43,553 nucleotides of DNA from Candidatus Woesearchaeota archaeon (GCA_016181265.1 JACOZP010000002.1:1-43553); one strand, 5' to 3'; shown: positions 17,704-26,145, numbered from the stretch's first letter. The notes: generated by a model not told the origin, from the letters alone. Made by a program: numbers and translations.

Positions 17704-19053
17704 ATGACCCACACTGCTCAAGATCTGGCGACATTCTGTAAAAAGAAAGGTTTCATCTACCCTTCTTCTGAGATCTACGGCGGATTGGCCGGTCTCTATG
17801 ATTATGGTCATTTAGGCACTTTGCTCAAACATCACTTTGAAGATGTCTGGCGGAATTATTTTTTGGGACTAGATCGTAATTTCTTTGAGATTGATACGGC
17901 ACAGATCATGCATGAATCGGTCTTCAAAGCATCTGGCCATCTTGAGAACTTTAGCGACCCGACAGTTGACTGTTCTAAATGTGATTTTACTGAGCGAGCG
18001 GATCATTTCGTGCAACAGGCGGCGAAACAACGTACAGAAGGTTTCTCTCCGGACGAATTAAATTCTTTGATCGAAAAGCATCATCTAATCTGTCCAAAAT
18101 GTAAATCCAAGCTCAAGCCGGTCACTGCGGTGAATATGATGTTCCCTTTGCAGTTAGGCGTCGGATCGACAACCCGTGGTTTTCTCCGGCCGGAAACAGC
18201 CCAATCTCCGTATGTCAACTTCAAACTACAATATGAATTACAAAGAAAGAAATTACCCCTCGGCTTAGCCCTCATTGGCAAGGCGTTTCGCAATGAGATT
18301 TCACCCCGTAATTTAACCTTACGCCAACGCGAATTTACGCAAGCAGAACTCCAGATTTTCTTCAATCCGAGTACGATTACTAAACATCCCCAGTTTTCTT
18401 CGATTAAAAATTACAAACTCCGCGTCTTGCTGGAAGAGGATCGTAAGAAAAATGTACCTGTAGAAAGGACGGCCGCTGAACTTCTCAAAAAAGGCTTGCC
18501 GGAGTTCTACGTCTACCATCTGGCCGTCATTCAGAAATTTTATGTAGATACGCTTAACATTCCCCTCGCAAAATTCCGTCTCTACCAATTAGATGACAAA
18601 GAAAAAGCTTTCTACAATAAATATCACTTTGATATTGAAGTAGAACTAGCCGATCATGGTTTTACGGAAATGGGTGGCTTGCATTATCGCACCGATCATG
18701 ACCTTGGTGGTCATCAAAAGATTTCTAAACAGAGTATGGAAGTTTTGGAAGAAGCAACAAGTGAACGCTTTGTCCCTCACGTCTTGGAATTAAGTTTTGG
18801 TGTCGATCGGACTGTTTACGCTCTCTTGGATCTCGCTTATGACGATGACCATCATCTAAAACCTTTCTACGATGAAGTCGCCTCGATCGGTCGTCGTTAT
18901 GCTCGTGCTGATGAGATCGGCGTCAAGTACTGTATCACTATCGATTTCGATTCTCTGACGGACAATGCTGTCACTGTTCGTGATCGTGATACGACGGAAC
19001 AGAAACGTCTTTCTCTGAACGAACTTCCGGCTTATCTTCACTCTCTACAATGA
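17704..19053 (+). CDS. glyS: Glycyl-tRNA synthetase with shortened anticodon-binding domain
   Basis: 449-aa class II alpha2-type GlyRS. N-terminal signature IYGGLAGLYDYG. The zinc-ribbon insert has Cys90/Cys93 and Cys130/Cys133. Motif 2 region RGFLRPETAQ and GKAFRNEISPRN; motif 3 GVDR at 366-369. The anticodon-binding domain keeps its end (SIGRRYARADEIG...RDRDTTEQ) but joins directly from motif 3 through HHLKPFYDE. The first beta-alpha-beta part (usually APIKVAVLPL...), roughly 45 residues, is missing, and no frameshift is visible there. CATTAATAAACC about 25-30 nt upstream of ATG suggests a leaderless promoter. The last 4 nt overlap the next gene (ATGA). Confidence 0.92.
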   Translation: MTHTAQDLATFCKKKGFIYPSSEIYGGLAGLYDYGHLGTLLKHHFEDVWRNYFLGLDRNFFEIDTAQIMHESVFKASGHLENFSDPTVDCSKCDFTERADHFVQQAAKQRTEGFSPDELNSLIEKHHLICPKCKSKLKPVTAVNMMFPLQLGVGSTTRGFLRPETAQSPYVNFKLQYELQRKKLPLGLALIGKAFRNEISPRNLTLRQREFTQAELQIFFNPSTITKHPQFSSIKNYKLRVLLEEDRKKNVPVERTAAELLKKGLPEFYVYHLAVIQKFYVDTLNIPLAKFRLYQLDDKEKAFYNKYHFDIEVELADHGFTEMGGLHYRTDHDLGGHQKISKQSMEVLEEATSERFVPHVLELSFGVDRTVYALLDLAYDDDHHLKPFYDEVASIGRRYARADEIGVKYCITIDFDSLTDNAVTVRDRDTTEQKRLSLNELPAYLHSLQ

Positions 19054-19622
19054 ACAAGCGTGGCATCTCTTCCGTTTTAGTTATCATCTGTATTATTCTG
19101 CCTCTCTTTCTCATCGCTGTCTATTTTGTCTTTGATCACCCCATCCTAAGGATGTTAAGTCTTGCTTTTGCTGTCGCTCTTACTCTTCTCGATTTCCTCT
19201 ATTTTCCCCGTAGATGGTCCTCTTCTTTCCGCCGTTTCGATTCTCATCTGGACCGCGCCCAATCCTCACTATTCACCGAATCGTTATCTTACCTTAAAGA
19301 GGAATATCAGAAATTATATCATCAGTATGAAAAACTTCCGGAATCACACAAAGAGCGCTGCTATGGTCCGCTGATCCAGATTCGCAGTAAAATCGAAGAT
19401 CTTATCCAAGCCGTCAAGAAATTAGAAACACTTGTGCAGGAGGTCGGTCAAGGAACAGCACAGGGACAGCAGCAGCGTTATGAAGAGATGAACGAATTAT
19501 TCCAAAAGCTGCCGCGCAAAGAACAGAAACAATGGTATTCTCATCTTCGCCATGCGCGGGAAGCACTAGAAAAAGGTCAGCCCGAACAACTAGAACAAAC
19601 AGAGAAGAGCTCCCCATCATAA
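19050..19622 (+). CDS. Membrane-anchored coiled-coil protein
   Basis: 190-aa protein of unknown family, translationally coupled to glyS by an ATGA overlap. Two hydrophobic helices (about 8-27 and 32-50) precede a long charged helical region (60-180) with coiled-coil character, so most of it should face the cytosol. The first residues MNKRGISSVL resemble archaeal class III (prepilin) signal peptides, but the second membrane helix argues against a pilin. The C-terminus is Gln/Glu-rich. Function unknown. Confidence 0.75.
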   Translation: MNKRGISSVLVIICIILPLFLIAVYFVFDHPILRMLSLAFAVALTLLDFLYFPRRWSSSFRRFDSHLDRAQSSLFTESLSYLKEEYQKLYHQYEKLPESHKERCYGPLIQIRSKIEDLIQAVKKLETLVQEVGQGTAQGQQQRYEEMNELFQKLPRKEQKQWYSHLRHAREALEKGQPEQLEQTEKSSPS

Positions 19623-19671
19623 TTCTCTACAAGCGAAAACTATAAAAATGATTTTTATCTAGTTTCTACCC

Positions 19672-20112
19672 ATGGAAATCAAAGATGTCAAACCGAATCA
19701 GGGAAATATTGATCTTGTTGCCGAAGTTAAGTCCAAAGAATCACCACGATCATTTGAGAAATTTGGCAAAAAAGGGAAAGTATGTAATGCCACTCTCAAA
19801 GATAAGTCTGGCGAGATCACGCTTACTCTTTGGAACGATGATGTTGATGCTATCAAAGTTGGAGACAAGGTTCATCTGAAGAACGGCTGGTGTTCCGAAT
19901 ATAAAGGTTCTCGTCAGTTATCCACCGGAAAATTTGGGAAAATAGAAGTCATGGAAGCCGCGGCAGGCATGACTGCCTCGAAGACAGTCTTTACCAACGA
20001 TCCCGGGATGCTCAAGAAACAAGGTGTCGGCGGCGACGATGACGATGATGATGGAGATGATTCGGGTGAAGAAGAGCCGGAAGAGGAAGTTGATGAAGAG
20101 TTCATCGATTAA
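19672..20112 (+). CDS. Single-stranded DNA-binding OB-fold protein (RPA/SSB-like)
   Basis: 146-aa protein with one OB fold (about 5-100), containing GEITLTLWNDDVDAIKVGD, typical of archaeal single-OB SSBs. A very acidic tail follows (Asp/Glu run 119-146), the usual partner-binding tail of SSB proteins. It would coat single-stranded DNA or RNA and recruit partners in replication and repair. AACTATAAAAATG lies about 25-30 nt before ATG. No zinc finger is present, unlike larger archaeal RPA. Confidence 0.87.
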   Translation: MEIKDVKPNQGNIDLVAEVKSKESPRSFEKFGKKGKVCNATLKDKSGEITLTLWNDDVDAIKVGDKVHLKNGWCSEYKGSRQLSTGKFGKIEVMEAAAGMTASKTVFTNDPGMLKKQGVGGDDDDDDGDDSGEEEPEEEVDEEFID

Positions 20113-20165
20113 GCATTCGTTGAGATACCATATCTTTTATAAACTCTCAGTACCTTCTCACTTCT

Positions 20166-20495
20166 ATGAGGTTACTTCCTTCATTAAAATTGCAAAAGCG
20201 TTACATCGTCTTCGCAATCAAAACGGAAAGAGCTTTCTCTGCTGCGGAAGTTCAAGAGGCAGTGCAGCAAGGGCTTCAGGACTTCCTTGGTCAGTTAGGC
20301 GTCGCTAAAGCATCTCCTTTGTTCTTGAAAGAACGCTTTAAAGACAACCAATTCACTCTTAAGGTCAATCATCGTTATGTCGATGAGATCAAGTCGGCCA
20401 TCATCCTAATCAAAAAGATTAAAAATACTCCCGTTCTCCTTCATTCAGTCACTACCTCTGGTATCCTCAAGAAGGCTGCCAGTAAGATGAGATAA
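20166..20495 (+). CDS. rnp2: RNase P protein component 2 (Pop5)
   Basis: 109-aa protein with the Pop5/Rpp14 start (LPSLKLQKRYIVFAIKTE) and the end LLHSVTTSGILKKA typical of the family. It binds the catalytic RNase P RNA with Rpp30 in tRNA 5' maturation. In many archaea pop5 sits with psmA and the exosome genes, as here. CTTTTATAAACTC about 25-28 nt before ATG supports a leaderless start. The large palindromic element begins 10 nt after the stop. Confidence 0.88.
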   Translation: MRLLPSLKLQKRYIVFAIKTERAFSAAEVQEAVQQGLQDFLGQLGVAKASPLFLKERFKDNQFTLKVNHRYVDEIKSAIILIKKIKNTPVLLHSVTTSGILKKAASKMR

Positions 20496-20504
20496 ACTGA
20501 AAAT

Positions 20505-20657
20505 CATCCTAAAAATGCGTGAAACCGTCTTACCCCGTCTCAAGAAATCAAACAAAGATTTGATTTCTGAGCAAGAATGAAGTCGTTGCTTCATTCTTTG
20601 CTTAAAAGACGGGGGGTTTGAAAAAAGACGGTTTCTAAACCCTGCATTTTTAGGATG
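20505..20657. repeat. Nested palindromic element, copy 3 (three-way junction)
   Basis: A 153-nt foldback. Concentric stems: CATCCTAAAAATGC (20505-20518)/(20644-20657), 14 bp perfect; GAAACCGTCTT (20521-20531)/(20625-20635), 11 bp; CCCCGTCT (20533-20540)/(20607-20614), 8 bp. Inside are two side-by-side hairpins: AGAAATCAAA (20543-20552)/(20559-20568), 10 bp, and a 12-bp stem with one bulge at 20571-20582/20589-20601. The architecture, an outer stem enclosing two hairpins, matches copy 1. It lies directly after the pop5 stop. Confidence 0.85.
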
Positions 20658-20726
20658 TAAAATAGCCAGAGAAACTATACTATTCATCCCTTGACTAAAG
20701 TCAATGGTTTTCTGGCTATTTTTACA
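20656..20726. repeat. Second palindrome of copy 3, upstream of psmA
   Basis: AAAATAGCCAGA (20659-20670) pairs with TCTGGCTATTTT (20711-20722). The stem extends inward by AAAC/GTTT with one bulge and outward by TGT/ACA, giving about 19 bp. An inner hairpin TTGAC-TAAA-GTCAA sits at 20691-20704. It abuts the preceding nested palindrome (sharing two bases) and ends 25 nt before the psmA start. Confidence 0.8.
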
Positions 20727-20751
20727 TAATCGGAAAGCGAGGTGCTGTATA

Positions 20752-21477
20752 ATGAATCCACAAAAACAGATGATTGATAAGATGGGATATGATCGTTCTA
20801 TTACGATGTTCTCTCCTGATGGAAGATTACTTCAGGTAGAATATGCTAAAAAAACCGTGCGGCAAGGTTCGACGGCGTTAGGGATAACCTGTAAAGATGG
20901 TGTCGTTCTCGTCGCTGATAAACGGATTGGATCAAAGTTAATGGTCCCGGAAGCCATTGAGAAAATGTTTCGGGTTGATGACCATATTGCTGCCACTGCG
21001 GCAGGAATTATCTCTGATGCGCGAGTCTTGATTGATCGGGTTCAATTAAAAGCACAGCAGCATGCCGTGACCTACGATTCCAAGATCGATCTTCTTTCTG
21101 TCGTCAAAGAGATTGCGGACTTGAAACAAGTTTGCACACAAAGCGCAGGTCTCCGTCCATTCGGAGTATCTTTGCTCGTAGGTGGTGTAGAAGAAGATGG
21201 CAGCATTAAGCTCTTTCTCACCGAACCCTATGGTCTTTATTATCAATACAAAGCAGTCGTCATCGGAGAGGGAGAGGCAGAGATCGATGCCATCCTTCAA
21301 AAGAAATACAAAGCAAATCTATCTCTTGACGAAGGGATGAAGCTTGGTTTATCCGCAATGAAAGAATTTTTGGGTACTGAATTTAACGTAGAACGTGTTG
21401 ATGTCGTCTATGTTGATGTCAAGAATAAACGGTGGACAAAATTAAGCGATGACGAGCTGAAGAAGATCTTGAAATAG
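20752..21477 (+). CDS. psmA: 20S proteasome alpha subunit
   Basis: 241-aa alpha-ring subunit. The N-terminal gate region GYDRSITMFSPDGRLLQVEYA is diagnostic, and HbYX-docking lysines would fall in KKTVRQGSTALGI. Alpha rings cap the proteolytic beta rings and admit unfolded substrates. The ORF-track start at 20704 lies inside the palindrome. ATG 20752 is preceded by GAGGTG at about 8 nt and gives the canonical N-terminus. The beta subunit and the PAN ATPase are not in this window. T-rich sequence follows the stop. Confidence 0.95.
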   Translation: MNPQKQMIDKMGYDRSITMFSPDGRLLQVEYAKKTVRQGSTALGITCKDGVVLVADKRIGSKLMVPEAIEKMFRVDDHIAATAAGIISDARVLIDRVQLKAQQHAVTYDSKIDLLSVVKEIADLKQVCTQSAGLRPFGVSLLVGGVEEDGSIKLFLTEPYGLYYQYKAVVIGEGEAEIDAILQKKYKANLSLDEGMKLGLSAMKEFLGTEFNVERVDVVYVDVKNKRWTKLSDDELKKILK

Positions 21478-21478
21478 A

Positions 21479-21507
21479 ATTCCTCTAGTTTTTCTTATTT
21501 TTCTTAA
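21479..21507 (+). terminator. T-rich terminator after psmA
   Basis: TTTTTC and TATTTTTC runs start a few bases after the psmA stop, an archaeal-type poly-T terminator. The next gene has its own TATA-like box (GTTTTTATACTCC, about 21531-21541). Confidence 0.45.
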
Positions 21508-21562
21508 CACTTTCTACGGTAGAACCAAATAGTTTTTATACTCCTTGGTTCTCTTCCTAGAG

Positions 21563-23422
21563 ATGAGGTTGATAGGTATCAGTTTATTGTTCTTTGTCAT
21601 TCTTTTTCTGGTTGCCTGTTCACCTGATGGTGAAGCGCTCGTGGGAAAGGGGTATGCCGATCTCACAAATCAGCAGAAACAAGTATTTTGGCAATGTTGG
21701 ACAGTATCTTGTAAGCCTCTGTTCGATGAAGCACAGAAAACAAAAGATTTTGCTGCCTATCGTAGTTGTTCTTTAGATTGTTATGATTTTGCTACAGAGG
21801 CGACAAAACAAGTGTGGTGTACCGATTCTGATGGTGATAGTTATGTTACAAAAGGAATAGTCAAGACAAATATCTATCCCCAAGGAAAAGAGGATTTGTG
21901 CTATACGTTTCCCAATGGGAAGACTTACCTCTTTGAAGGCCAATGCGTCAATAAAGAATATCAATACATTCAGAAGAATTGTGCGGAATTAGGAAAAGAT
22001 TATTCCTGTGATAAAACCGCAGGAATCTGTGTCCAGAAAGCTACGGCAAGTGGAGAAGCGGTTCTACCACCGGTAGTGAATGTTAAAGATTTTGGCGCAA
22101 TCGGCGATGGTAATACCGATGACGGAAAAGCATTTCAGAATGCTTTAGATTTCATCGCGGGTAAGGGCGGTGGAAAACTATACCTCCCTGCTGGGAACTA
22201 TTTCATCGACCAAACACTTCTCATCTATAACCAGACAGAAATTTATGGGGAGGGAGATAAAACAATCCTCTTTCGCGGCGATAAAAAATCAAATGTTCCC
22301 TGGTATGGGGGACTCACCAACTGTGAAAAGAATATCGGTTTTGCAGGAAGAGTCCTCTTCTGGAACGCAAAATATAATTGTGGCAACAAGAAGATTTATC
22401 TTCATGATTTTATGATCGATGGAAGTAAAGTACTTACTGTTCCCGGTTCCGTGACCATCGCTTTTTCTGCAGTCGAGGATTTAACTATCGAAAACCTTCA
22501 CCTTTTGAATGTGCCCCAAGACGGTATTTTTGTGAGAAATGGAGGAGTTCACACTATTCTTAGAAACAATGTCATCGATGGTTTTTGTACACGTTGGTAT
22601 AATGGCGGAGGGATTAATATTGAAATGCATACTAAAGAAGGCGATTCTGGAAATTTTCCTACGCCACCAGGAGAGACAGTTCTCATTGAAGAAAATTTGA
22701 TCCTCGCTCGGGGACCAAATTTCTGTAAAGAAGATGGGACGACTGCCTGCTCGAGTAATGCTCAATGTAAAACGACGTGTGGTGCTGATGCTGCTGTTGG
22801 CATTTTGGCAACCTGGGTTAACGGTGAATTTGCTCCGCGAGTAAAGATGTCTAATAACAAAATTGAAGTCACCGATAAACATCTGGGCATTGGCTGTCAT
22901 GGTTGCCGTGATTCTATCATAGATGGGAATACCATTTCGCCCTATGAATCGGGGACGGATTGGAGTGGTCTTTTCATGGGGATAATCTCTGAACACCCTA
23001 AAGCAGGTCCAAGCTGGAACTTAACCATCATCAATAATATGATCCAAGGAAATGGAAAGCCTTTCGATGGAAGAGGAATTTTGGTATCAAGCAACTCACC
23101 GGAATCTAAAAAGCTTGTTCTCTCTAAGAATACGATCTCTAATAAGAATATAGTCAGTAATCTCGCCGCTCTTGAAGTAAGGGGATATAATGATTTTGAA
23201 GTAAGAGAAAATACTCTTACTGGAATCAGTACAGTTCCTGGCTTGGTCATTGGTATTTGTGATAAGAATTGGAAGCAAACTACGGGGGGGAAGATCGAGA
23301 GTAATACCATTTCTTTAAATGTTGATAATCCTTCGTATCCTTTTGTTTTGAGGAAAGTCGCTGATCTCTCTTTTGAGAATAATGTCCTCTCTCCGGATAT
23401 TAAACCGAAAGTAATCTGTTAG
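21563..23422 (+). CDS. Secreted beta-helix lipoprotein, pectate-lyase-3-like
   Basis: 619-aa surface protein. The start at ATG 21563 gives a lipoprotein signal peptide with hydrophobic core and lipobox LVAC (Cys19). It is followed by a Cys-rich segment (20-170) with the CTDSDGD motif often seen in DPANN surface proteins, then a right-handed beta-helix from about 175 starting VVNVKDFGAIGDGNTDDGKA, the signature of the pectate_lyase_3/GH28-like fold. Repeated coil motifs (DGNTIS, NNMIQGNG, NTLTGIS) run to the C-terminus. It probably binds or cleaves polysaccharide outside the cell; catalytic residues are not assignable by eye. It interrupts the exosome-proteasome gene cluster and has its own promoter. 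Confidence 0.85.
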   Translation: MRLIGISLLFFVILFLVACSPDGEALVGKGYADLTNQQKQVFWQCWTVSCKPLFDEAQKTKDFAAYRSCSLDCYDFATEATKQVWCTDSDGDSYVTKGIVKTNIYPQGKEDLCYTFPNGKTYLFEGQCVNKEYQYIQKNCAELGKDYSCDKTAGICVQKATASGEAVLPPVVNVKDFGAIGDGNTDDGKAFQNALDFIAGKGGGKLYLPAGNYFIDQTLLIYNQTEIYGEGDKTILFRGDKKSNVPWYGGLTNCEKNIGFAGRVLFWNAKYNCGNKKIYLHDFMIDGSKVLTVPGSVTIAFSAVEDLTIENLHLLNVPQDGIFVRNGGVHTILRNNVIDGFCTRWYNGGGINIEMHTKEGDSGNFPTPPGETVLIEENLILARGPNFCKEDGTTACSSNAQCKTTCGADAAVGILATWVNGEFAPRVKMSNNKIEVTDKHLGIGCHGCRDSIIDGNTISPYESGTDWSGLFMGIISEHPKAGPSWNLTIINNMIQGNGKPFDGRGILVSSNSPESKKLVLSKNTISNKNIVSNLAALEVRGYNDFEVRENTLTGISTVPGLVIGICDKNWKQTTGGKIESNTISLNVDNPSYPFVLRKVADLSFENNVLSPDIKPKVIC

Positions 23423-23634
23423 CGCTTATCTTTGACCAAATTCCTCTTTCTTGCAAGACATCAAAGAAGCGTATCGGAACCGTTACATTTTTAAATAAGA
23501 ACTGAATCGAAAGAGAAACAGAGAGATAAGAAGGAGGAAATCCGCTGTTAATGGTGTTTCTTTCACTATTACACCATTATCAAAAACGTATAAAAATCAG
23601 ACAAATAGTCTCTCCCAGCGGATACAAAATAAAT
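23423..23634 (+). promoter_or_regulatory. rrp4 upstream region with two promoters and a nested hairpin leader
   Basis: Two TATA-like boxes are seen: TTTTTAAATAAG near 23487-23496 and GTATAAAAATC near 23588-23597. A transcript from the first would carry AAGGAGG (23531-23537), then a nested foldback: outer ATCCGCTG (23540-23547)/CAGCGGAT (23616-23623), inner TAATGGTGT (23549-23557)/ACACCATTA (23571-23579). An in-frame ATG at 23551 lies in the inner stem and would add 28 residues to Rrp4. A transcript from the second box would start around 23615-23620 and lack most of this structure. Confidence 0.6.
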
Positions 23635-24366
23635 ATGAGTAATATTGTAGTTGAAGAACGGAATGTTGTGATTCCCGGAGAAATTCTCGCAGAAGGAATG
23701 GATTATCTTCCTGGCGACAATACCTATCGAGAAGGAGAAAAGATTTACGCCAAGGTCCTTGGACTTGTTTCCATTGCTGGTCGTGTTTTACGGATAATGC
23801 CTCTTGCCGGACCATATGTCCCCAAGATCGAAGACAAGATCATCGGAAAAGTTACTGATATTACGATGAGTGGTTGGCGTGTCGATACTGCGACAGCATA
23901 CTCAGCAATGTTAAATGTCAAAGACGCTACCACTCGTTTTATCAAGAAAGAAGAGGACTTAAGTAAGATTCTTGCCATTGGTGATTACATCATCGTTAAG
24001 ATCATCAATGTCACTTCTCAAAACTTGATTGATCTGACGATGCGCGAACCAGGTTTGCGTAAAGTTACAGAGGGGCGGATCATTAAAGTGAATGCGCAGA
24101 AAGTGCCAAGAGTCATCGGCAAGAAGGCAAGTATGATCACTTTATTGAAAGATAGGACTGGCTGTGAGATCACCGTCGGTCAGAATGGTCTCATCTGGAT
24201 CAAAGGATCGCCCGAAGGCGAACTTCTAGCAGAAAAAGCTATCAAATTGATCGAAGAAAAATCTCACACGGAAGGACTTACCGAACGTATGGAGAAGTTC
24301 CTGGGTGGTCATGTTATTCCTCGTGAAAAGCAGCAGATGGAACCAGCTACTTCGGAGGAAGCATAA
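23635..24366 (+). CDS. rrp4: Exosome RNA-binding subunit Rrp4
   Basis: 243-aa cap subunit of the archaeal exosome. N-terminal domain with VVIPGEILAEG, S1 domain (about 65-140), and KH domain (about 145-220) with VIGKKASMITLLKDRTGC. It binds substrate RNA and feeds it to the Rrp41/Rrp42 ring. I chose ATG 23635 because it gives the usual family N-terminus; the ORF-track start at 23551 would add 28 atypical residues. It is followed by rrp41 after a single base, with GGAGG for rrp41 inside the end of this gene. Confidence 0.94.
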   Translation: MSNIVVEERNVVIPGEILAEGMDYLPGDNTYREGEKIYAKVLGLVSIAGRVLRIMPLAGPYVPKIEDKIIGKVTDITMSGWRVDTATAYSAMLNVKDATTRFIKKEEDLSKILAIGDYIIVKIINVTSQNLIDLTMREPGLRKVTEGRIIKVNAQKVPRVIGKKASMITLLKDRTGCEITVGQNGLIWIKGSPEGELLAEKAIKLIEEKSHTEGLTERMEKFLGGHVIPREKQQMEPATSEEA

Positions 24367-24367
24367 A

Positions 24368-25096
24368 ATGGTATACAAAGCACGCTTAGATGGAAGAAAG
24401 GATAATGAATTACGTCCGATGGAAGCAAAAGTTGATGTTGTCCCCAATGCGGATGGTTCTGCCTGGTTTAAGATTGGGAATACTTGGGCTATTGCTGCCG
24501 TGTATGGTCCGCGCGAGATCTTTCCGCGCTTCCTAGCCAATCCTAAAAAGGGAATTCTTCGCAGTCATTACACGATGATGCCTTTTTCAGGATCCGGTGA
24601 ACGTATCCGTCCGGGAACGAGTAGGCGGGCACAAGAAATCTCCATGGTCATGAATGAATCTCTTGCACCAGTTGTTGATCTTTCTGCTTTTCCTAACACC
24701 GTTGTTGATGTCTTCGTCGAATTGCCGCAAACGGATGCGGGTACACGTTGCGCTGCAATCTCTGCAGCTGCCATGGCACTCGCTCATGCTGGAATTCCGA
24801 TGAAAGATATGGTCAGTGCTGTCGCGGTTGGTCGCGTTGATGATCGTATCGTTGCTGATCTAGATTATCGCGAAGAGCATATCGGTGAATTTAATCCGGA
24901 ATCAAAAGGTGCGCCTGTTGCAGATACCCCAGTTGCCATGCTCCACGCTTCAAAACAATTGACCTTATTACAGATGGATGGTGAAGTTTCTAAAGAAACA
25001 TTGCTGAAATCGTTGGAGATGGGCAAAGATGCCACTGAAAAGATCTATCAGGTACAGGTCAAAGCACTGAAAGAGCGCTATGCTTCTTCAGAATAA
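24368..25096 (+). CDS. rrp41: Exosome catalytic subunit Rrp41
   Basis: 242-aa RNase PH-fold subunit that does phosphorolytic 3'-5' RNA decay. It has the substrate/phosphate loop GTSRRAQEIS and the acidic catalytic stretch VADLDYREE typical of active Rrp41. ATG 24368 lies one base after the rrp4 stop and behind GGAGG; the ORF-track start at 24305 is inside rrp4. It forms a hexameric ring with Rrp42. Confidence 0.95.
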   Translation: MVYKARLDGRKDNELRPMEAKVDVVPNADGSAWFKIGNTWAIAAVYGPREIFPRFLANPKKGILRSHYTMMPFSGSGERIRPGTSRRAQEISMVMNESLAPVVDLSAFPNTVVDVFVELPQTDAGTRCAAISAAAMALAHAGIPMKDMVSAVAVGRVDDRIVADLDYREEHIGEFNPESKGAPVADTPVAMLHASKQLTLLQMDGEVSKETLLKSLEMGKDATEKIYQVQVKALKERYASSE

Positions 25097-25117
25097 ATGT
25101 AAAAGGAGTTACTGAAA

Positions 25118-25909
25118 ATGATCGTAAATCAAGAAACAATAAAAACTTTGGCTGGACAGGGAAAACGCCTGGACGGACGAGGCTTGCGTGACTATCGCCA
25201 GCCACTACAGATAGAAACAGGAATCTCGTGGACCGCAGAAGGATCAAGCCGAGTCCAGATCGGCGAAACAGTTGTTCTTGCTGGCGTAAAATTGGCTATC
25301 GAGAAACCTTATCCTGACACTGCCGATGAAGGTGGTATCATGATTAACGCTGAACTTACTCCGTTATCTAGTTCAGAATACGAACCTGGTCCTCCGGGAA
25401 TAAAGGCCATTGAATTGGCACGTGTTACTGATCGTGGTATCCGCGAATCGAAAGCGATTGATCTCAAGAAACTGTGCATCACGCCGGGAGAGAAAGCCTG
25501 GTTTGTCACGATTGATATCGTTACGCTCAACGATGCAGGAAATCTTTTTGATGCAGCTAGCTTAGCTGCTCTCGCCGCTTTAAAATCGGCGAAATTTCCT
25601 ACTGTTGATGCTAAGACGGGCGGGATTGATTATAAAAAAAAGACTGATGTCTCCCTTCCTTTAGCAAAAGAACCAATAGCGATTACTGTCTATAAAGTGA
25701 ATGGCAAACTTCTTGTCGATCCAACATCTGAAGAAGAAAAAGTTGCTGAGGCGCGTCTGACCATCGCTTCAGATGCCAAAAATATTCTTTCTGCTCTCCA
25801 GAAAGGCGGCGAAGGTCCTCTTACAACGGAAGATATCGCTGCGATGATCGATCTGGCGTTTGAGAAAGCAAAAATGTTAAGGGAGGTCTTACGTAAACAC
25901 GTACAATGA
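25118..25909 (+). CDS. rrp42: Exosome ring subunit Rrp42
   Basis: 263-aa RNase PH-fold subunit without its own catalytic site; it pairs with Rrp41 to form the active ring. The opening [12 protein letters not shown] and the strand [16 protein letters not shown] are characteristic. AAAGGAGTT is placed about 8 nt before ATG. The 3' end overlaps rpoK by 4 nt (ATGA), so all four genes from rrp4 to rpoK are probably one transcript. Confidence 0.95.
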   Translation: MIVNQETIKTLAGQGKRLDGRGLRDYRQPLQIETGISWTAEGSSRVQIGETVVLAGVKLAIEKPYPDTADEGGIMINAELTPLSSSEYEPGPPGIKAIELARVTDRGIRESKAIDLKKLCITPGEKAWFVTIDIVTLNDAGNLFDAASLAALAALKSAKFPTVDAKTGGIDYKKKTDVSLPLAKEPIAITVYKVNGKLLVDPTSEEEKVAEARLTIASDAKNILSALQKGGEGPLTTEDIAAMIDLAFEKAKMLREVLRKHVQ

Positions 25910-26145
25910 AAAAAGCACACACTACCCCAATAATTGAAGGTCATATTGACTACACCAAGTACGAAAAAGCACGGATGATCGGTTCCCGTGCATTGCAATT
26001 ATCTATGGGTGCGCCCTTTCTCGTCAAGCTTGATGCGACCGAACTGAAGAAGATGAATTATGATTCTATTGAGATTGCATTGAGAGAATACGACGCTGGC
26101 GTCTTGCCGATCACTGTTAAGCGGCCTTCGCGAACCGCGAAATAA
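25906..26145 (+). CDS. rpoK: RNA polymerase subunit K (Rpb6-like)
   Basis: 79-aa subunit. The core [22 protein letters not shown] and the end [10 protein letters not shown] are diagnostic for RpoK/Rpb6, which binds the clamp base and stabilises the polymerase. It is translationally coupled to rrp42, unlike the common archaeal position with rpoN and uS9. That placement hints at joint expression of transcription and RNA decay genes. Confidence 0.94.
   Translation: MKKAHTTPIIEGHIDYTKYEKARMIGSRALQLSMGAPFLVKLDATELKKMNYDSIEIALREYDAGVLPITVKRPSRTAK

Noticed and set aside
23551-23634. 28-residue N-terminal extension as the normal Rrp4 start
   Set aside because: It does not match the family N-terminus and its ATG is inside a hairpin; kept only as a regulatory possibility.
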